Below, piece after piece: positions 34,075 through 45,400 of a stretch of DNA of 64,000 bases. Source of the stretch: Pseudogymnoascus destructans (Eukaryota > Ascomycota > Leotiomycetes > Thelebolales > Thelebolaceae); NCBI RefSeq assembly GCF_001641265.1, contig NW_020167522.1, forward strand, positions 1,550,001 to 1,614,000. Direction: 5' to 3'. The notes under the pieces were generated by a model. It made no database searches, was not told the DNA's origin, and saw only the letters and a list, made by a program, of their open reading frames with translations. A program made the position numbers and the translations under genes. The first letter of the stretch is position 1. Each line of letters starts with the position of its first letter.

Positions 34075-34640
34075 CTATTTGATGATGTAGCTAAGATAAC
34101 AGTTCCAAAAAATCAACAAACCGTTGACAAAAAGCACTCGGTAACCGAGCGGAACAACTGAGAAATTGACAACCTGTACAAATGGCCAGACCATCCAGTT
34201 GCTCTGTAAAGCTCCTTATATGTCTTAGACAACTTCTCCTGGGGGCTTACACCCTCTAGGACGGACATGGTGCTCAGAAACACGAACAGGTTCGTTGGAG
34301 CGAGTAAGCTGATCGACTCCAACACGCGCACAGATCTCTAATTTCTTGTTTGGTAACACGATTTTGGTCTGTAGAAACTTGAACCATTTTGTTGCTGCAG
34401 GCTCAAAAATCACTATGTGTAGTTCAGCATAATTCCCAGCAGATATGCCCATTGCCACTAAATCTTGCCTCCACCATATAATGCCATACGAGCTGTACGA
34501 ACGAATTCATGCTTCTCGATTCCTCTATGCTCTACCGCCTGCTGCGCCATAATATCTCCAGTCGCGAATAATATTGCCGTGGTCACCCTCTGCGTCAACA
34601 TTGGGCGCGCCGCCAACCTCATACGGTACCAGCAAAGCAT
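34075..34640 (-). pseudogene. sym1: Sym1/Mpv17/PMP22-family membrane protein, double frameshift
   Basis: Mpv17-family proteins are small four-helix membrane proteins; Sym1 is in the mitochondrial inner membrane and is needed for ethanol and heat-stress growth in yeast. Exon 1 (34640-34469) reads [20 protein letters not shown]...[13 protein letters not shown] 56-nt intron (34468-34413) begins GCAAG and ends TAG, a GC-AG intron. Exon 2 continues with ATKWFKFLQTKIVL and VDQL. Near 34302-34305 two bases are missing, so APTNLFVFLSTMSVLEG is in another frame. Near 34210-34215 one more base is missing, after which [20 protein letters not shown] returns to the first frame and ends at TAG 34077-34075. 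The three missing bases leave a 90-nt misframed middle with stops. It is either a recent pseudogene or an assembly error. Confidence 0.85.
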
Positions 34641-34909
34641 AACTGCAATTTTGTTTTCTTACGAAAACGGTTTATGGCTGGGAGATTGAAGTACTCGGTG
34701 CCTATATTCAGTGCCTCAACTCCTATTTCTCAACCAAGTTACCGTTATGTTTGTTGTGCTTGTTGCGGATCTTTTCTGCCACAAATAACCTCGCCGTCTT
34801 CACCACAATCGCTTTTCTGCCACAGATAGCTTCACCGCCTTGACCAGTCGCCCTCGAACCCAAATATTTCAACCCCGCAGCTTTTTGTATACCACTCTCA
34901 ACAGATACA
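34641..34909. promoter_or_regulatory. Divergent promoter region sym1 / hydroxylase
   Basis: This 269-bp region separates two divergent start codons. It contains an imperfect tandem duplication of about 40 bp (34771-34811 and 34812-34850) starting CTTTTCTGCCACA, which lies within 140 bp of the downstream gene's ATG. Confidence 0.6.
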
Positions 34910-36434
34910 ATGGCGAAATCCAAAGCCGCAAAGCGCAAGCACAATGGTGCACAAAATGTACCTAATAAATTCCCAAAGACTTCTCTGCCGACAACAGCAG
35001 GCGCCGTCACCCCACCATCAACAGACACCGACGCTACTCGTATCGAACCGAAGAACATCGCCAGTATAGTATCCGAAGATGAGCTGGAAACCACAATCGA
35101 GACGCTGCAAGTTCTTAGCAAGTATCCGAATCTGATCAAAAGTAAAGCATGCAAAGATCTCCGTGTTGCCATCTACGATTTTAAAGAGGCTTCTACAACT
35201 GGCCTCCTCACGGCGGCGGATGCGAACTTGACAAGCCGGATTAGCGCGGCTCTCGTAGACGGGAAGTTGACAGAGGCGAGGGTATTATTGGCAGAGATGA
35301 GGGTGAAGGGGCAACAGCCCAAGCTGGGTGCTCTGTGTCGATGGGTTCGGGATTTAGACGTTCTGTCTGGGTTGAGCCGGGGCGTGGATGGGATGAGCGC
35401 AGTCGGCGAGAGGAGTGACAGCGAGATTGAGCTGTTGAAAGTTATGGATGCAATATTGAGGGTTACGGGACCGACAGATCTCAACTTAAAAATTGAGAGT
35501 GGCGAAACCCCGATCAGTGTCCAGGAGGTGTGGAATATGAGGAAAGGTGATGTTCCAGAAGCAGTTTATGCAAAGGTTCTGGACAGGAGCTTGATACCAC
35601 AGCCAGAGGCTATTGTGGTTAAGTTCAAGATCCTCGGGACGATTCCTGGCCCGGAGAGGAAGCCGCCAAATCACCATCCTGCGATCCTATACACCTCAGA
35701 GGACAACGCTGTCCATCTCACATCTCCTGGACCGTCACGAAGTCGGCATTCTCATCCCATTGTCCCAAATTTAGGACTCATAAAAGACGTCTTATCGCCA
35801 ACAGAATGCAAGGTCATCATTGCAGCCGGAGAGGCAGTTGAATTTATTCCTGATGCACCAGTGAGAGACGATGGCGGAGAAGTAAGCGTTTTGGCGCATA
35901 ACTTTTACTGGGTCATTGATCAAGCATTCCACGATCGGCTGTGGGAGAGAGTGAGAGAGTATGTACCGGAAAATGTTGGTGGAAAGAAAGTAAGGGGCTT
36001 GAATAGGAGGTTTAGGGTGTACAGATATGTTCCCGGCGCGGAATATAGATGCCATATCGGTAAGCATTCTTACTTCTTCTTTGTTATGGTGTGGCAAGAA
36101 ACTGACTCAATAAGATGGGGCGTGGCCACCCTCGGGGATTTCGCCAGCTGGGGTGTATCAGTATGATTCATCTCCTCCCACTAAGAGGCGATCATCACTC
36201 TTCACCTTCTTAATATATTTGAATGACGACTTCGAAGGCGGAGAAACTACGTTCTTCCTCCCAAGTGTCAAGGAGGGGACAATGAATGCGTATCCAATGA
36301 AGCCAGTCATGGGTAGTGTAGCCGTTTTCCCGCATGGAGAGACGAATGGAGCATTGCTACATGAAGGAACTGGGGTTAGGAAGGGCGCAAAGTATGTGAT
36401 ACGGACAGATGTGGAATATGATGTTGATGCTTAA
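34910..36434 (+). CDS. 2-oxoglutarate/Fe(II) oxygenase, prolyl-4-hydroxylase type
   Basis: Two exons (34910-36059 and 36115-36434, with a 55-nt intron) encode 489 aa. The C-terminal third is a P4H-type double-stranded beta-helix: YVPGAEYRCHIDGAWPP gives the first iron ligands His382 and Asp384, LLHEGTG gives His466, and KYVIRTDVEY gives Arg480 as the 2-oxoglutarate anchor. The intron falls between the codons for the iron-binding His and Asp. The N-terminal 250 residues are helical and basic at the start (MAKSKAAKRKHNG) and are not a family I can name. The likely reaction is hydroxylation of a protein side chain using O2 and 2-oxoglutarate; the substrate is unknown. No signal peptide is seen, so it is probably cytosolic or nuclear. 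The start has a good ACAATGGC context. Confidence 0.9.
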
Positions 36435-36968
36435 TGCGGTGGCGAAATATATTTGGGAAAGCATTTTAAGCGGTATTTTATAATTTGTTGGGGAGTTGTC
36501 AAGGAAGTGTTGGGCTTGGCAGGAAGAGACGATTTATGATCTATGAGAAGCGGCAGAGGCTGCATTTAGGTGAAGGGGCCTTTTTCGAGTTGAAAATAGA
36601 ATTTGATGTGTACAGTAGAATATTTAAAGTCCTCAACAACATAATACCTAAGAAGAATTGACTTTCGAGCCCAAAATTTTAGATAAGTCTAAACAGTATC
36701 TCAAAATAAAGATATCTGAGGTATCTACATCTGTTCGTATTGATTTATAGTTCTAAGGGTCATTCCTTAAATTTGTTGTAAATTTACTAGGCTCACGTGA
36801 AGTAGTGTGATGAGTAATCGATGACCCACCCCGACTTCCCATAAACCATCGATTTGATAGACTTCAAACGTGGGACTGTCAGGCTGAAGCTACCAATGGG
36901 AAGAGGACTTTTAGATTCAAGAGCATCGTAATAACCAGTGCCTTATGCACCACGGTGCTAATGCTATC
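36435..36968. other. Intergenic region upstream of the Zn2Cys6 gene
   Basis: There is no gene in these 534 bp. They should hold the hydroxylase 3' UTR and the regulator's promoter. The region near 36590-36780 looks AT-rich. Confidence 0.5.
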
Positions 36969-36972
36969 ATGA
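36961..36972 (+). promoter_or_regulatory. Three-codon upstream ORF overlapping the regulator start
   Basis: ATGCTATCATGA is a Met-Leu-Ser-stop reading frame. Its TGA (36970-36972) overlaps the main ATG (36969-36971), so a ribosome using the upstream ATG would stop on top of the main start. This could lower or couple translation, if the transcript begins upstream of 36961. Confidence 0.5.
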
Positions 36973-39166
36973 ATCGTTACGCGGTATGTCGAGATGGGAT
37001 GGGATGGGTTGGACGCTTCTATGATTCCTTTCAACCATTTCATCAACCCCGCCAAGTAATAATCGCTGACTTTTGTATAGTGCGAAGAATGCCGCCATCG
37101 TAAATTTAGGGTAATTTCTGTGCAACTTCAATGATGTGCTAAAGTTTAACATTTACCAGTGCTCTAAAGAAAGGCCAGCATGTGCCTATTGTCGGAGAGA
37201 GCGTAGGCCCTGTGTCTATTCGGCGAAGATCCAGCGAAGCCCGCTGACTCGCGAGTAGGTGTTTTTCCTATTCCAACGAACGTCTTTTGTAACAGGTGCC
37301 GCAGATATGTTACTTCGCTTGAAAACCGGTTGCAGAAGCTAGAAGCGAAATGTGCAGAGTTAATACCTGGCGTTGATCTTGAGAAATTGGCTCCACAGAC
37401 GCCAGGAATTCCCGGGTCTAGCACCTGGGAACTTCCCACTAATCCATGGGCTGCTACTACTTCGGATGCCCCATCACATCCAAGTTATACAGATTCGTTT
37501 CCTCGAATATCAACTGGGTTCGAATGGAGTGAACAGGGGGATGCCCTAAACCAGCTAGCGGATGGTATGGCATTTTTGTCGGTGAATCCAGAAGGAGCCG
37601 GTTATCTTGGAACATCTGCGAACGTGGCTTTGCTACGATCCCTTCATCATAATGGGTGGACCATTGATTCATCAGTATCGAGGGTTATTGACTCGTCCAG
37701 GACCCTTAAACCCTCACTGCGAGAAGCTTGGGCCTGGAGCGAGATGACCCATGACGCAGACCTGGACCAGCTTATTAGCACACTGATTGATTCCTATTTT
37801 CGGAATTTTCACACGAGATACCCTATCGTTCACGAGGCTACTTTTAGAGCTCAGACCGAGGATATCGCTCCAAAACCGGACTCAGAGTCGTGGTTGCTGT
37901 TGCGGCATGTAATCCTAGCTATTGGCGGGTGGTGTATGGGATATGACACCAAGGGGTTCGATGAGCTACTGGGTGCAAAAACCCAGGGATGGAGCAGAAA
38001 CACATCCATTCTGTCTTCTGGGAGTCTAACTTTGGTCCAAGCTGTTGCACTAAAGGGCCATTTCACGCAACGACAGAACAATCCAAACACAGGCTGGAAC
38101 TTCTCTGGACTGGCCGTTCGAATAGCCATAAGCCTTGGGCTGCATCGAGAATTCCCGGCATGGAATATAAGCGTTTTTGATCGCGAGATGCGACGACGAG
38201 TTGGATGGTGCGTTTTCGTAATGGATGCTGGGACTGCCATCACGTTTGGACGCCCAATATTATGGCCAACCGATGGTATGATGGATATAAAGGAGCCAAT
38301 GAATGTTGACGACAAAAAGTTGACCTCAAGAACACTTGTCGCTCCAGAAGAGTCCACTGGATCAACTATTTATTCCCATCTAATCTGGCAGATTCAATTT
38401 CACCAACTCACCAATTCAATGTACACCCGCCGTATGGCTAGCTTTGATTTGCCTGCCGAAGAAATCCTCGAAATGGATTCAAAGATCACCGTCTGGGAAA
38501 AAACCCTTCCGGCATACTTTACATATAGCCATACCGATCCCACCGAGCCAGAATACATAACAACTGCCCGTTGCCGCCTGCTTTGGAGATTGGCGTGCTT
38601 CAGGATCATGTTACATACCCCCCTGCTACTTAGATGGGCGACTGAAAAATCCGTTGGCGTCTTGTCGCCGCAGGCGGACACGGAAGCTGCAAGACGATGC
38701 CGTGAGCTCTGTCTCGAATATGCACACCTCACCGTGAAGTACACCGAAGAATACTTTTCCCTCCATATCTTCAGTCCAATGCATGACTGGTATGCGATGT
38801 AAGTTTGCCAGTTCTTTAATTATATATCGGACACTAACCCGCATCAGATATTACCTCTTCCAGTCAAGCTTGATCCCGGTTTTCTGTATCACAACCGAGC
38901 CAACCTCACCAGATGCGGCGGCATGGGGAGCCGATATTGAGGCAGCGAAACGAATCCTGGAGACTGTAAATACGCATTCCGACAAAGCCAGGAGGTTTTT
39001 GGACGTGTTGAACCGCCTATACTCCAGTTTGGATGAGATGGAAGGCTTTATGGAAACAATGCAGCAAGAGGGTGGTGATATAATGGGGATGGTATATGGG
39101 CAGATGCAAGGAGCGCCAGAGAGTGCTCAACAAACCGGACACAGCATCCATCAAACTGGATTTTAG
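36969..39166 (+). CDS. Zn2Cys6 transcription factor with fungal_trans domain
   Basis: Five exons (36969-36983, 37081-37110, 37160-37254, 37305-38798, 38848-39166) give 650 aa. The zinc cluster is spread over the first three exons: Cys6, Cys9, Cys16, Cys23, Cys26 and Cys33 (CX2CX6CX6CX2CX6C, beginning CEECRHRKFRC). It is followed by the usual linker and coiled coil (LTREYVTSLENRLQKLE). The fungal_trans domain starts near residue 205 (SYFRNFHTRYPIVHEATF) and includes AISLGLHREFP and DREMRRRVGWCVFVMD. It is a nuclear DNA-binding regulator of unknown target. The first coding exon is only 15 nt. Intron 3 has two in-frame acceptors, at 37295 and 37304; I chose the second because it gives the canonical LTREYV linker. 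Confidence 0.92.
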
Positions 39167-40200
39167 AACTCCAGGGGCACATATTGGACATAGTAATGTT
39201 TTTAATTTTTTGGTACTTTGTTTCATGCATAATAGACGATATTCACAATTCAAACAATTAGCAAGCGCGCCCCAAAAATAATTCGTTAGAGCCTTCGCCT
39301 GTTATAACAACAAAGCCACGGATTCGAACCCAAAATATATAACCACAGAGCCCACCTCTCCAAAAGAAGAAAAAAAAAATATAGAGCAAAAAAAGACAAA
39401 AGAACCAGGTCATCTACTCTCTACAGGAGCTAACTGTAGGAGTACATGACCAGTAACCAAACCCCACACATCATTGTGATAGGGGCCGGGGGTTAGCCGG
39501 GCGTCTATCACAACGATCCGTGGCAGTTTCATATTATCAAGCCCACAACTGAGAGTCGCTACCACTCAGCCATGGAGCCGGACGTGATTCTTCTTCGCCT
39601 GATCCAATATATATACCTGCCTTTGTGTGGTGGTAGCAGGAGCTCCTATTGGCCGCGCTTAGGTTAAGCGGTGCACGCGCAAAATAGGCGCGGTCCTGCT
39701 GTTTTTATGTGTGGCGTTGTGAACATAAGGTCAGAGGGAAGATTTCATAGAGAAGATGAGCAGTTCTATATTTGTGGTGCTCTTTTGAAAAGGATATATT
39801 CACAAACATTTGAGGCTGGTTTGAAATAATTGGTGAATTACATCATAAGGGGGGTTGTTTGGCAGTCGTAGCGTGCATCACAGGTAGGCTGCGCACTAGG
39901 TACTCAACAGTCGAGTAGTAGAATTTTTACTCACCTAGCTAAGTTACTCACTTATGTCCCAAGTATTGTTGAATGAGGATTACTCACTTGCTAAGTACCT
40001 AGTATGGGTCTTAGCAACTCAGTTATATCACGTGTTTGATTAGTCATTACTGTTGAACTAAGTGGATTATCTCAGTACAGTGGTAGAAGTAAAAGTAATA
40101 ATGGTGAACAGCAGAGCACTGGTGTATGTGATTGTTTTGTTGTTGTTAGAGTGAAGCAATCTACAGAAGCTATATACTCTGAGTGAGGTGCGCTACCTCA
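39167..40200. other. Non-coding region with hairpins and tRNA-like boxes
   Basis: No gene is called. Two strong inverted repeats lie at about 39403-39453 (arms near GGTCATCTACTCTCTACAG) and at 39476-39515 (CTATCACAA arms around a GC-rich core). On the minus strand a Pol III A-box-like TGGCTGAGTGG is near 39565 and a perfect B-box GGTTCGAATCC is near 39325, too far apart for a normal tRNA. The segment from 39840 to 40200 has AT-rich repeats of TACTCACTT and no frame. Confidence 0.55.
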
Positions 40201-40216
40201 TATAATGGTGGGTGTA

Positions 40217-40345
40217 TGTAACGATGTACGGTTACGCTCGTGCTACATCCCACTGAGCCAAAAAGAGTACAGTATTCCGGCTCGCCCGGAATACGCGCAA
40301 CACGCTTTATATACCACATGTACTGTAATGGCGGCACCCGTTACA
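40217..40345 (+). mobile_element. 129-bp solo LTR
   Basis: It begins TGTAACGATG and ends CACCCGTTACA. The flanks are GTGTA (40212-40216) and GTGCA (40346-40350), a 5-bp duplication with one mismatch; the empty site in the 9-kb copy reads GTGCA. The length is small, as in TRIM elements. Confidence 0.75.
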
Positions 40346-40429
40346 GTGCATCAGATGTGAGAATCTAGCCACCCAAGGAATGGATGATTTTACTAAGACA
40401 ATACACTGTCTTAGGAAACAGAGCTACAA

Positions 40430-40498
40430 CGCAAACGTGACCCCGTCCACGAGATCAACCTCAGCGACGAAGAGATGAAGAACATGTTCCCCCAATAA
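40430..40498 (+). other. Short coding-like insert with stop codon
   Basis: Within a block of about 120 bp absent from the 9-kb LTR copy, 22 codons followed by TAA read KRDPVHEINLSDEEMKNMF with mostly G or C at third positions. It resembles the 3' end of a host gene captured by a retroelement. I do not recognise the protein. Confidence 0.4.
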
Positions 40499-40640
40499 GC
40501 CAAGTCACGAATTGTTCACATCTAGCCTAGGGGCTCGCAGCGGGTTGTAGCTTAGACTATTCCACAATGAGCAATCAGGTGTATGATGTAGTGAAGTGGT
40601 TTAGACAAGTTCTAACAAATGTTGAGTCTGAGAACTCAGG

Positions 40641-40967
40641 TGTAACGCTGACTTCTAAACGATAGAAGACACAGAGGTTTCTTGCATAAGGTTGACTTGA
40701 CAGAGGAGGCAGGGGATTAGACACAAAGGCTTTCCAAGTAACACGTTACAGTATTGTAAAGAATACTATATTGAGTTGAGCACGAAGCTCCTATCTAAGG
40801 AAATACTATCTACTTATATAGTGGCGTCGTGCCAAAGGGATATCCGTGGATAACATGGATAACATAATATCCATGATATCCAATGTTATCCATGATATCC
40901 AATGTTATCCATCACGTGAGGTTGCAGCCGTAAGCGCTAGCCATAGCACTAGCACTTAGCCGTAACA
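40641..40967 (+). mobile_element. 327-bp solo LTR with TCAGG duplication
   Basis: It begins TGTAACGCTGAC and ends TAGCCGTAACA. It is flanked by perfect TCAGG copies at 40636-40640 and 40968-40972, and the 9-kb LTR shows the empty site. It contains a run of overlapping ATATCCATG/ATCCAATGTT repeats near 40850-40910. Confidence 0.92.
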
Positions 40968-41134
40968 TCAGGGGGAAGTCAGAGGTAGCACCTCACTGAC
41001 TTTTCAGAAACAAAGAATAACAAGATCACTGCTTGGAAGCTTGGAAAAGACATAGAAGTATGTGCTAGTCAATTTACTGTATTGCCTGCTTGCCCTTTCT
41101 TAAGGAAAGGGCAATCCTATTTATGCTACAGGAG

Positions 41135-41505
41135 TGTAAGGACACAGGGCACCCAGCTCACAGTAATAGCATATGAGAGTGCGAGTCGGAGGCTAAACAG
41201 ATGCTATCCTATAGGTCTACTATGAAGGATACAAAAAAGATGAAGAGAGGAACCCCCGTTGTGTCAATCTCCTTAAGTACCCAAAACGGGTCCAACTCGG
41301 CTAACCTGCCTTCACTCTCACCACGTGACCATAACTTATCCGACTCAGATACCTTCTGTCACTGAGGGAGAGTGACCCTGTTGGGTCAACCCCCTTAAGT
41401 ACCCGAAACGGGTTCGACTCGGCTAACCTGCCTTAACTCTTATCATGTGACCGTAACCTGCCTGACTCAGATGCTTTCCGTCACTGAGGGACAGGCATCC
41501 TTACA
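41135..41505 (-). repeat. Gypsy-2 3' LTR with duplicated internal unit
   Basis: The LTR contains two diverged tandem copies of a unit of about 120 bp (roughly 41245-41370 and 41371-41490), each with CTTAAGTACCC and TCGGCTAACCTGCCTT. The 5' LTR has one unit, and the solo LTR at 57.4 kb has two. Confidence 0.85.
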
Positions 41506-41518
41506 CTACCCCCCTCCT
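41506..41518 (-). other. Gypsy-2 polypurine tract
   Basis: On the minus strand AGGAGGGGGGTAG directly precedes the 3' LTR. Confidence 0.8.
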
Positions 41519-42452
41519 GAGAGAGTGCTTTGTCCGCAAAGCACGTGGCTAGTATCATGTCCGCAACGTCTCCGAATGGTATCCGTGAGTGGAGCGTTCT
41601 TTGTTATCAGAATGTTGGCTGGTAATTACGTCCGGAACAACTCTGTTTGTCGTGCGCGTCAGGAAGATGCTTTGTTTGCCACAGCAGTCATCCCGAGGTG
41701 GTATCGCGTTAGGGTCCGTTTGGCATGCGAAACTGGAGCTCGCTTTATTCAATCTCAGGTTCGTTCTTGAGGTCCGAATCAGTACCGGAAGGTGTCCACT
41801 ACACGTTTGAGTAGAATTTTCATAAACGTGAAAGAAGAAGTGGCTGCGCTAGCCCGATTCAGAGTTTATTGTTGTAAATCAACATTTGAGTATTCCGCTT
41901 CACCCAATTCCTCTTGTTTTTTTTCTTACAACAACAACGCCAGCGACCCTCCCGCCCGAGACCAGTAAGTGGCCCCTCCCTGTCCATTTCTTGATGTGAT
42001 ACTGATAGATTGGATAGTATACATCCAATCCACATGAACGAGTAGGTGATGAGAGCGCATTGGCGTGGTGTTGATAACTTGTGCTGGGCTAACGGAATAG
42101 CAGATTCCAAATTTGAAGATGCCGGTTCCTGCACCCTCCAGGGCCCTTACGGTTGCCTTCTGCATACTCTGTCTGTGCTGCCTTCGGGCTTTGGCCCGAA
42201 GGGATCCAGTCCCACGACTGCGTCTGGTCCCCGACCAGTTCCAAGTGTGGGTACTGCACAGCGCAGTACTCGCCTTGCGTCTCGGTAGGTTTTCTTGTGG
42301 GGTTCGGTGTTTGGTTTGGTTGGCCATTGCTGACTTTGGTGGAAGCTGCCCTGGTTCCTTGGGGAAGAGTTTGCGGCCCTCCGCGCTGCCAAAGAGGCCA
42401 CCGAGGCAAATTGGGTGTTCCGTGTGAAACTATCTGAGTTTATGGGGAGAGT

Positions 42453-45400
42453 TCATGAAGTTCGATGCTGGGTACCACTCCGGGTCCGGATCGTATCCGA
42501 CCCCACTATCACAGCGAGGATCTCCTCTATGCTGTCTATCACTTCGCTGCTAGGCTCAGGCGGATCCTGACCAGGTAGGAGGTTGTTCGGATCCTTCATG
42601 AGGACGTCTGGTGAGAACACATCGTGTATTTGAGAACCGGTAGGTAGTTCTAATCGAAATGCGTGACCAATCTGTTCCAACACCGTATATGGTGCGACCC
42701 ATTGTTGGCCCAACTTGCGGCTAGGGCGAGAGTTCTTCAAATTTTTGGTTGATAGGTACACTATATCTCCTACGTCCCAGTTGATGGCCCTTCGGCGTCG
42801 ATTCGCGTGCTTAGACATTTCCTCTTGTCCCTTTGCCATGTTTTCCTTTGCGTGGACCCATGCGGTATGCATTCAGTCTGCAACCGCCTTGGCTTCCTCT
42901 AGGTTTAGAGTCTCCCGGGGGTTGGTGCTTTTTGGAGTGTTCCAATCCCAACTCGTACGCGGATCGGTTCCGTACTTGAGTCAGTAGGGGGTCATGCCAA
43001 TGGATGCGTGGGGAGTGTCATTTGCACGCGGTCCATTATGGGGATGAGCTCACTTCAGTTATCCTGGTAATGGGATATGAAAGGCCTTAGTCTCGGATCG
43101 ATGTATCAGTTCATGATTTCCGTCTGTCTGTCGGTCTGCTTATGATAGGCAGTCGACAGCTTAACCTTAACAACGATAATTCGACAGAACTCCTGCCAAA
43201 AGGATGAAACGAATTGGGGTCCACGGTCGCTTACAATTGACTCCGGAGTGTGTCTGAATCAGTATATCCATTCGATAAACAATTGTGCCATTTGCCGGGC
43301 AGTTTTGGTTTTGTAGCAAGGTATGGTCACTGAACTCTTTCCGAGTCGGTCCATAAACACTAAGATGCTGTCTTATCCATGCTTGTCCCTTGGGAACTCC
43401 TTGAAGTCCATGGTGAGGTGTTGCATAGGATATTCAGGTACGGGCAGTGGGTGTAGGAATCCTTGTTGCTTGGTGACATTGGTATGAGAAAGCCAACATG
43501 TCACACAATTCATCACGTAGCGCAAACAATCCGCTTCCATCCCGACCCAGTGGTACTTCAGGGCAATCAATTGATAGGTTTTCCGGCCGCTAGGATGTGG
43601 CACCGACAGCTGGTCGTGCGCTTCTCGGATTAGTTTCGTACATAGCTCAGTGTGGTGATTTACACATAGCCGGCCTTTGTATAGAAGAAGCCGGCCGTTC
43701 AACGTGAACCTGTCAGATAGGGGGTGTTTCGCACGTGATTCTGTAAACGACTCTCTGTTGTCCTCACATAAAGCCTCTATTAAATCGAAAGGCATCTGGG
43801 GCTTGGGGGTGTCCATCAAATTAATGGATGCTATGTAGCTCTCGGCGAGTTCGGTGCTGATTCAGGGGTGCAGGCAGCTTGGACCTAACAATACCCTCGC
43901 CCTACTATCAAGCTTGACTTTCTGCTGCGTTACCAGGTCTTGGTCTCTTCAGCTCAGAATATCTGCCTTCTGGTTATTCTTGCGCGGTGTACATAATGCA
44001 GAAATTGAAGTCGGAGAGTAGCTCCATCCACCGAACCTGCTTCGCGGTAAGAACCTTGGTAGACATGAAATATTTCAGCGAACGGTGGTAAGTGTAAACG
44101 TCGACTCGGTGGCGCACCGAAGCCAACTCGGGCCTCCATTTTCCAAAGGCTTTCACGATTGCGAATAGTTCCTTGTCGTGGATCTCCCAGTTGATCTCAT
44201 GTCCGGATAGGACGTGACTGTAGAAGCTTACGGGGTACTATCGCTTGTCAGGGTGTTCCTGGGACAGGACACCAGCTACGACTCCATCGGAGGAATCTGT
44301 CTTCAGCTTCGTAGGCAATTTGGGGTTGAAGTGGTGAAGTGCCTGTACTGCTAGGAGTTGCCAGCGCAATTCCTCAAAAGCAGCCTCACATTCGTCTGTC
44401 CATCGGAACGGCTCCGAGGGACTAGTGATGGTGGTGAGGGGCTTTGCTATTTTGCCAAAATTGCGAATGAATTGTCTATAGAAGCCACAGAATCCCAAGT
44501 AAGTAGGACTTCACACCCGTAACAGTGGTCGGTCGGATCCAGTTATGAAGGGGTTCGATTTTGTCGGGGTCCGCTTCGACACCAGAGGTAGTGAGAACGT
44601 AACCCAAGTATTTTGTCCTGGTGACGTTAAACTCGCATTTATTCAAATCGGCTTTGATCTACGTGTTCCGTAGGGTCCTCTGAATAGATTAGGATGTCAT
44701 CTAAGTATGCAGAAGTCATCTAAGTATTGCATCAGGTCGTCATTCATATACCGCTGATAGGTTGCGGGACCGTTCGTTAGTCCAAACGGCAGCACTTTGC
44801 ACTTATAGGATCCATAGCGAGTCCGAAAGGCCATGTACTCTTCTGAGTCAGGGTGCATCCGTATGCGATGGAAGGCTTGTCTGATATCTAGCTTCGTGAA
44901 GATTTTTGCTTTCGACACCCGTCCTAGTAGTTCGTCAATACGCGGGATGGGGTAGGGATCGTTCCACTTCCGGTAATCGATGCAAAATCTTAATTTACCA
45001 TCCGCTTTCTTTACGAATAAGATAGGGGATGCAAAGGGGCTGTTGCTGTTGACGATGAAGCCTTTCTCTAGGTTCTCTAACAGGTATTGCTTGGTAGCCT
45101 TAAGCTCTTTGGTGCCCGGTCGATATAACGGGGAGAAAGCGTTTGGTAAAGGGGCTTCCAGCTGTATCTTGTGGTCGTATATGCGGTGTGGGGGGATTCG
45201 ATCCGATTCCAACTTCGAAAAGACATTGGTGTACTTCCGGTGCATATGCGGAAGCTTCTGCTGGATGAGGCGGAGTGTTTCTTCATCCTCTACCAACTCT
45301 TTTTTATGAATGATCTGATCGATTTCGTAGATGCTAGTCTGAAAAAACTCGGAGTCGTTTCGCATCATCTCGTGGTGGAAAGCATTTGCACTGATTTTGC

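Larger units (their letters stand above)
40201..41134 (+). mobile_element. LTR carrying three nested insertions
   Basis: Pieces of this LTR match the minus strand of 9169-9672 in the same order. It starts near 40203 (ATAATGGTGGGTG), and its 3' part ends at 41134, where Gypsy-2 begins. Relative to the 9-kb copy it has gained a 129-bp solo LTR, a block of about 120 bp and a 327-bp solo LTR. Confidence 0.8.

Noticed and set aside
39320..39575. A tRNA gene on the minus strand (A and B box present)
   Set aside because: The boxes are about 240 bp apart, the acceptor ends GGCTCCA and GTGGCTT do not pair, and the T-stem is poor even if the middle is removed.
42113..42427. A plus-strand secreted-like protein with a hydrophobic N-terminus inside Gypsy-2
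   Set aside because: It lies antisense in the decayed 3' part of Gypsy-2, has no introns or homology I recognise, and codon usage does not stand out.
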